The notes under the pieces are model-generated. The model was given only the letters and a program-made list of their open reading frames with translations, did not search any database and was not told where the DNA came from. Shown here piece by piece: positions 7,096 to 10,509 of a stretch of DNA of 10,509 nucleotides. The DNA lies in contig JAEDHF010000060.1 of the NCBI GenBank assembly GCA_016297165.1, positions 1 through 10,509 of the forward strand. The letters run 5' to 3'. The position numbers and the translations under genes are program-made. This DNA is from Oscillospiraceae bacterium. GTDB lineage: Bacteria > Bacillota > Clostridia > Oscillospirales > Ruminococcaceae. Every line of letters begins with the position of its first letter. The stretch's first letter is position 1.

Positions 7096-8070
7096 CTATA
7101 TGCCTTTTTCTCTCTCGGTAATGAGGGAGGAGCAGCATCTTGCCGCAAAAAGCTGAAGATTTGGGTTGAATTCACATTTTTTATATAATGAGGAGCACTC
7201 CTCATATAGTCCGCAGACCGTTTTAAGGCTTAGCTTCCGGGAGACAGCTTTAGACTGCTCCGAGAGGGCGCCTTTATTTGTGAGCCCTGATTTTGAAGCG
7301 GCGGCACCGGCAAAAATTTCCGAAAGAACGCCTAAAATAAGGGATAAATCCTCTCTGCTCTTTATTCCTGAGAATAATACTCCGCATTCGTACTCTCTGC
7401 CCTCGGCGATAGCGGAGGAGATATCGGCGGCTTTTTTATAAAGCTCTATCGTTTCGTTATTGTTTTCGGCGTCAATAGCCGCACCGATATTACCGCCGAA
7501 AAGGCGGTAAAGCTCCGAAATACGCTCGGGAGCAATCCCCTTTTCAGTTAATGCTTCGGTAAAATCCGCCTCGTCCGCCTCATCACAGGGCAGAGCGGTA
7601 ACTCTCGAAAGCACCGTTTCGAGTATAGCAGATTTTTTTGCGGCGGTGAAAATGTATCTGTTGAAGGGGAGAGGCTCTTCTATGAATTTCAGCAGAGCAT
7701 TCTGACACTGGACGCTCATTTCGTCCAGGTTCTCGAAAATGCACACCCGTATTTCTCCGTCGTTGGGCTTACGGTAGCATTCCGTAATCAGATTCCTTAA
7801 ATCCTTAACGTTATACTTTCCCTTTTCCATTGTATCGAGAGGATAAATAACATCGGGGTGGATATGCTTTTCGACCCTTATACATTGGTTGCAGGTCATA
7901 CAGGGGACTGCCCCTTTTTTATCACAGAGATAAAGCATAGCGCCGTAATCGGCGAGTATCCCTCTGCCGATACCCTTTGCTCCCATAAAAAGGAGAGCGT
8001 GAGGGAAGCGCCCCGAGGTGCTGAAGCGGGTAAGGGCTTCTACTGCATTTTTCTTTCCGTATATTTTCAT
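7096..8070 (-). CDS. holB: DNA polymerase III subunit delta prime
   Basis: Delta prime is the stator of the clamp loader that places the beta sliding clamp on DNA. The 324-residue protein has the AAA+ fold. Its P-loop GAKGIGRG (30-37) has the catalytic lysine replaced by arginine, as expected for a subunit that does not hydrolyse ATP. A zinc module C49, C57, C60, C63 follows (CDKKGAVPCMTCNQC), then the Walker B-like IFENLDEMS and QNALLKFIEEP (123-133), and SRV at 155-157 corresponding to the SRC/arginine-finger motif. The C-terminal half is divergent, as is usual for HolB. ATG 8070 overlaps the last base of the darA stop codon (TAATG), pointing to translational coupling. The stop lies 11 bases before ricT. 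An 8-bp inverted repeat with a 5-base loop at 7490-7510 falls in the part coding for RLFGGN, probably a by-product of codon choice. Confidence 0.92.
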   Translation of the reverse strand: MKIYGKKNAVEALTRFSTSGRFPHALLFMGAKGIGRGILADYGAMLYLCDKKGAVPCMTCNQCIRVEKHIHPDVIYPLDTMEKGKYNVKDLRNLITECYRKPNDGEIRVCIFENLDEMSVQCQNALLKFIEEPLPFNRYIFTAAKKSAILETVLSRVTALPCDEADEADFTEALTEKGIAPERISELYRLFGGNIGAAIDAENNNETIELYKKAADISSAIAEGREYECGVLFSGIKSREDLSLILGVLSEIFAGAAASKSGLTNKGALSEQSKAVSRKLSLKTVCGLYEECSSLYKKCEFNPNLQLFAARCCSSLITEREKGI

Positions 8071-8396
8071 TATATCTTTTCGAAGCGCTCGATATCTGTT
8101 ACGAAAATGGTTGCACCGCCTACGCTTACCTCAACAGGATAGCTTACAGGAGCAGCGTCAGCGCTATAGGAAGCGGCGGAGGGCACATACTGCTGCCGCT
8201 TATGGGAATTCTGCGCTATTGTTGCGATTGCGTCGTCCACCGAGGTATTCTCACAGCAAATCATAAAGGTTGTGTTTCCTGCCATAAGGAAGCCGCCTGT
8301 AGAAGCAAGCTTCGTAGCGAAATAGCCCTTTTTGGTGAGGGCGGTTGAAACCGAATGAGCGTCGTCGTTGTTGACGATTGCGAAAATAAGCTTCAT
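8070..8396 (-). CDS. darA: PII-like cyclic di-AMP receptor DarA (PstA/YaaQ, DUF970)
   Basis: A 108-residue PII-like trimeric protein that binds the second messenger c-di-AMP; its downstream target is not well settled in the family. The diagnostic segments are present: TKLASTGGFLMAGNTTFMI (28-46) and YPVEVSVGGATIFV (86-99), which form the ligand pocket between subunits. Length matches the B. subtilis protein of 109 residues. The chosen ATG 8396 (MKLIFAIV) matches the family start and has AAAGG (8406-8410) 9 bases upstream; an in-frame ATG at 8429 lies within the -10 region of the promoter and is not credible. It opens the darA-holB-ricT operon. In Bacilli, yaaR normally sits between darA and holB; here darA and holB overlap by one base, so yaaR is absent at this place. 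Confidence 0.94.
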   Translation of the reverse strand: MKLIFAIVNNDDAHSVSTALTKKGYFATKLASTGGFLMAGNTTFMICCENTSVDDAIATIAQNSHKRQQYVPSAASYSADAAPVSYPVEVSVGGATIFVTDIERFEKI

Positions 8397-8434
8397 ATCC
8401 TTATTCCTTTCAAAATAAAAGAAATTCATATCTT

Positions 8435-8463
8435 ATTATACCATAAATATTTCGTAATGTAAA
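8435..8463 (-). promoter_or_regulatory. SigA promoter for darA-holB-ricT
   Basis: On the - strand TTTACA (8463-8458), a 17-base spacer and a perfect TATAAT (8440-8435) preceded by TGG (extended -10). Transcription should start near 8428, about 32 bases before the darA start. The -35 box abuts the T-rich tail of the terminator of the preceding gene. Confidence 0.85.
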
Positions 8464-8491
8464 GAGAAAAACGGTGGCATTACCACCGTTT
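8462..8491 (-). terminator. Terminator after the nucleotidyltransferase gene
   Basis: On the - strand, AACGGTGG (8490-8483) pairs with CCACCGTT (8477-8470) around a 5-base loop, followed by TTTTCTCTTT. It starts six bases after the stop codon of the nucleotidyltransferase gene. The T-rich tail runs into the -35 box of the darA promoter. Confidence 0.85.
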
Positions 8492-8496
8492 CGTTG

Positions 8497-9420
8497 CTAT
8501 TTCCATAGCTTTTCGGGATATTCTCCCTTAGCTATACTGTCCTTTATGGATTTTTTTACGAGCGCTACGTCCTCCTCGTAGGTCATACCAAACCATTTGC
8601 TTTCGGTAGGCAGCACTCTTACGGAGCAAGCGCCTGCTGCAATAAGCCTGTCAACGGCTATAGGAACGAGGAATTCGCCCTCATTTACCGTTTCTTCGGT
8701 AAGGGGGGAGAGAAATCTCAAGAAGCTGCCCTCTAAAATATCCATGAAATCGGCGGTAAAAGCCCACATATTCATAGAAGCTGCGGCATTTTCAGCGATA
8801 GTAACATCATTTCCGTTATAGGTACCGCTTATAACTCCGTCTTTTCGGCTTATGTTCTTTGTTTCTTCGAGACCGGTAAGAAAACCGTCCTTTACGGTAC
8901 AAATACCCCTTGTTACAGTTCCGTTTTCGCTTAAGGTATTTCCTATTCTGAAGCCGCACATAGCATATTCGGGAATAGCCTTTCCGTCGTTATCGGCAGT
9001 TTTCAGATAGTCCACCATAGTCTTAAAGGCGTCGAAGCCGTAGAAATCGTCGGCATTGATAACTGCAAATGAGCCATTAACAGCTTTTTTAGCCGCTAAA
9101 ACAGCCTGTCCCGTTCCCCAGGGCTTTAATCGAAGAGGAGCGAGCTCCTTTTTCAGGGGGATATCCTCCTTTTCCTGGAAAACGTAGGTGATTTTAACCT
9201 GTTCGGAAAGCCTGTCGCCGATAGCGTTACGAAAAAGCCCCTCGATATCCTTTCTTATAATGAAAACGATATGGTTGAAGCCCGCTCTTACTGCATCGAA
9301 GACCGAATAATCCATAAGCAGTTCGCCATTCGGACCGATAGGCTCAAGCTGTTTAATCTTTTTTCCGAAGCGAGAGCCGATTCCTGCCGCCATAATAACA
9401 AGGGTAATATCCTTATTCAT
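8497..9420 (-). CDS. Sugar-nucleotidyltransferase family protein
   Basis: A 307-residue protein with the GT-A-like NTP-transferase fold. The N-terminal nucleotide-binding signature is AAGIGSRFGKKIKQ (11-24), a variant of GxGTRxxPxxK. KPWGTGQAVL (99-108) and the metal-binding INADDFYG (121-128) follow, with a substrate-site-like NMWAF at 217-221. KWFGMTYEEDVALV near the C-terminus is typical of this uncharacterised subgroup. By family knowledge it should join an NTP to a sugar phosphate or similar phosphorylated alcohol to give an activated precursor for surface polymers, but the substrate cannot be read from the sequence. No kinase, glycosyltransferase or NDP-sugar-modifying enzyme is adjacent. 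The start ATG 9420 has AGGAG (9427-9431) six bases upstream. The gene follows the rplA terminator with no convincing promoter in between. It could therefore be GlmU-, GalU- or choline-phosphate-transferase-like in function; only the fold is certain. Confidence 0.8.
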   Translation of the reverse strand: MNKDITLVIMAAGIGSRFGKKIKQLEPIGPNGELLMDYSVFDAVRAGFNHIVFIIRKDIEGLFRNAIGDRLSEQVKITYVFQEKEDIPLKKELAPLRLKPWGTGQAVLAAKKAVNGSFAVINADDFYGFDAFKTMVDYLKTADNDGKAIPEYAMCGFRIGNTLSENGTVTRGICTVKDGFLTGLEETKNISRKDGVISGTYNGNDVTIAENAAASMNMWAFTADFMDILEGSFLRFLSPLTEETVNEGEFLVPIAVDRLIAAGACSVRVLPTESKWFGMTYEEDVALVKKSIKDSIAKGEYPEKLWK

Positions 9421-9449
9421 AACCTACTCCTATAAACCACACGTTGCAA

Positions 9450-9478
9450 AAAAGGGCACAGAAAGACCGTGCCCTTTT
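9450..9478 (-). terminator. Terminator after rplA
   Basis: On the - strand AAAAGGGCAC (9478-9469) pairs with GTGCCCTTTT (9459-9450) around a 9-base loop, and the T-run continues to give TTTTTT. It lies about 20 bases after the rplA stop and 30 bases before the nucleotidyltransferase start, so it separates the two or attenuates read-through. Confidence 0.85.
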
Positions 9479-9496
9479 AAATATTCCGAAAAACGA

Positions 9497-10189
9497 TTAA
9501 GAACCGTACTTAGCTGTATTGATCTTAACACCGGGGCCCATTGTAGAAGTTACAACGCAGCTCTTGATGTACTGACCCTTTGCAGCAGAAGGCTTAGCCT
9601 TAACGATAGCTGCCATAAGAGCTTCGAGGTTCTCGGAAAGCTTATCCATACCGAAGGAAGCCTTACCGATGGGGCAGTGGATGATATTTGTCTTATCGAG
9701 ACGGTATTCAATCTTACCTGCCTTAGCGTCAGCAATAGCCTTAGCTACGTCGGGAGTAACTGTACCTGCCTTAGGGTTAGGCATTAAGCCTCTCGGACCT
9801 AAAACCTTACCTAAACGACCAACAACGCCCATCATGTCAGGGGAAGCGATAACTACGTCGAAATCCATCCAACCGTCCATGATCTTCTTAACTGTATCGT
9901 CATCAGCGATATAATCAGCGCCTGCGTCCTGTGCTTCCTTAATCTTATCGCCCTTTGTGAATACCATTGTTCTTACGGTCTTACCTGTACCGTTAGGGAG
10001 AACAACAGCGCCTCTTACCTGCTGGTCAGCGTGACGGGAGTCAACGCCAAGTCTGATATGGAGTTCAACGGTTTCGTCGAACTTAGCCTTAGCTGTCTTG
10101 CAAACGAGGTCGCAAGCTTCATTAACTTCGTAGAACTTAGCGGAGTCAACGATCTTTGCGCTTTCAATATATTTCTTTCCGTGCTTCAT
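9497..10189 (-). CDS. rplA: 50S ribosomal protein L1
   Basis: L1 binds the mobile stalk of 23S rRNA near the E site and helps release deacylated tRNA. In many bacteria it also represses translation of its own mRNA. At 230 residues it has the normal length. The family signature GRLGKVLGPRGLMPNPKAGTVT lies at about 124-145. DETVELHIRLGVD (38-50), the KAGKIEYRLDK region and a C-terminal STMGPGVKI fit as well. The start ATG 10189 is preceded by a strong AAGGAGG (10197-10203). It lies 65 bases after rplK, the standard L11-L1 order. The gap between the two holds a structure resembling the L1-binding site of 23S rRNA directly before the ribosome binding site. The transcript ends at the hairpin at 9450-9478. 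Confidence 0.97.
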   Translation of the reverse strand: MKHGKKYIESAKIVDSAKFYEVNEACDLVCKTAKAKFDETVELHIRLGVDSRHADQQVRGAVVLPNGTGKTVRTMVFTKGDKIKEAQDAGADYIADDDTVKKIMDGWMDFDVVIASPDMMGVVGRLGKVLGPRGLMPNPKAGTVTPDVAKAIADAKAGKIEYRLDKTNIIHCPIGKASFGMDKLSENLEALMAAIVKAKPSAAKGQYIKSCVVTSTMGPGVKINTAKYGS

Positions 10190-10203
10190 TTATAATCCTC
10201 CTT

Positions 10204-10230
10204 GTGGTCAAACGGTTTAAAACCTCCCAC
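10204..10230 (-). promoter_or_regulatory. Candidate L1-binding RNA element upstream of rplA (translational autoregulation)
   Basis: On the - strand, GTGG (10230-10227) can pair with CCAC (10207-10204), enclosing a second stem GGTT/AACC (10224-10221 with 10217-10214). The two stems are joined asymmetrically: GA on the 5' side and GTTTGA on the 3' side. This matches the architecture of the L1-binding helix of 23S rRNA (GUGG-GA-GGCU paired with AGCC-GA...GAAAUA-CCAC) as I recall it. The ribosome binding site AAGGAGG begins at the next base, so bound L1 would plausibly block initiation on rplA. The inner stem is short with a 3-base loop. That L1 represses its own operon is established; this particular site is inference. 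Confidence 0.5.
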
Positions 10231-10254
10231 GAAATAAATTGTTCGTAATCTTAA

Positions 10255-10509
10255 TTAGTCAACAACCGTAACGCCCATAGAACGAGCTGTACCGGCGATC
10301 ATAGACATAGCTGCTTCGATGGAGCCTGCGTTGAGGTCCTTCATCTTCTGTTCTGCGATAGCCTGAACCTGAGCCTTGGTAATCTTAGCTACCTTGGTCT
10401 TGTTAGGTGTACCGGAAGCTGTTTCAATACCGCAAGCCTTCTTGATAAGAACAGCTGCAGGGGGAGTTTTTTTCACAAAGGAGAAGCTTCTGTCAGCGTA
10501 AACTGTGAT
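10255..10509 (-). CDS. rplK: 50S ribosomal protein L11, C-terminal part (cut by window edge)
   Basis: The last 84 residues of L11 are present; the gene continues beyond the right edge of the window. The frame is open from the edge: the first readable residues ITVYADRSFSFV lead into KKTPPAAVLIKKACGIE, which is the conserved L11 segment. KMKDLNAGSIEAAMSMIAGTARSMGVTV closes the protein. L11 binds the GTPase-associated centre of 23S rRNA and takes part in factor-dependent GTP hydrolysis and the stringent response; the C-terminal domain seen here is the rRNA-binding one. A GTG at the KKTPP segment is an internal valine codon, not a start. It is cotranscribed with rplA, 65 bases downstream. About 57 N-terminal residues are missing compared with the usual length of about 141. 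Confidence 0.96.
   Translation of the reverse strand: MTVYADRSFSFVKKTPPAAVLIKKACGIETASGTPNKTKVAKITKAQVQAIAEQKMKDLNAGSIEAAMSMIAGTARSMGVTVVD

Noticed and set aside
7085..7138. Upstream ATG at 7138 for ricT
   Set aside because: It would overlap holB by over 40 bases with a non-conserved N-terminus; ATG 7084 has the proper ribosome binding site and the family start.
7490..7510. 8-bp inverted repeat TTACCGCC/GGCGGTAA in holB
   Set aside because: It lies in codons for the RLFGGN segment and can be explained by codon choice; there is no T-run and it is shorter than the epimerase repeat.
1..10509. CRISPR array, tRNA/rRNA gene, insertion sequence or prophage element
   Set aside because: No spaced direct repeats, cloverleaf-like sequence, transposase or integrase motifs, or terminal inverted repeats with target duplications were seen on either strand.

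Overview
The window looks like chromosomal core DNA from a low-to-mid GC Gram-positive anaerobe, most plausibly a Ruminococcus-like member of the Clostridia (Oscillospirales). The grounds are strong AGGAGG-type ribosome binding sites, textbook SigA promoters (TTGACA-17-TATAAT), a clostridial 2[4Fe-4S] ferredoxin, a darA-holB-ricT cluster typical of Firmicutes, and a cellobiose 2-epimerase that closely resembles the Ruminococcus albus enzyme as I remember it. The genus is an inference; no search was run.

Layout. The left part reads on the + strand: a short HTH-WYL regulator (153-770) with its own promoter and terminator, then a likely three-gene unit from one consensus promoter: secA (927-3650), cellobiose 2-epimerase (3671-4831) and a lipoprotein membrane-fusion (HlyD/RND-type) adaptor (4844-5824). 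A strong hairpin at 5841-5885 with an A-run on one side and a T-run on the other serves as a bidirectional terminator between convergent units. Everything to its right reads on the - strand: a 55-residue ferredoxin (5900-6067) with its own promoter; the darA-holB-ricT operon (8396 down to 6218) with its own promoter; a sugar-nucleotidyltransferase-like gene (9420-8497); and the ribosomal protein pair rplK (partial, cut by the window edge) and rplA (10189-9497), each unit closed by a hairpin terminator.

How the genes work together. Most are housekeeping: protein export (SecA), ribosome assembly (L11, L1), clamp loading (delta prime), c-di-AMP sensing (DarA), RNA maturation or phosphorelay (RicT) and electron transfer (ferredoxin). 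The accessory elements are the beta-mannan/cello-oligosaccharide enzyme placed behind secA and an adaptor lipoprotein without its transporter.

I found no mobile element, CRISPR array, tRNA or clearly new multigene system. The best non-coding signals are an RNA fold just upstream of the rplA ribosome binding site that resembles the L1-binding site of 23S rRNA, and a perfect 12-bp inverted repeat inside the epimerase gene.
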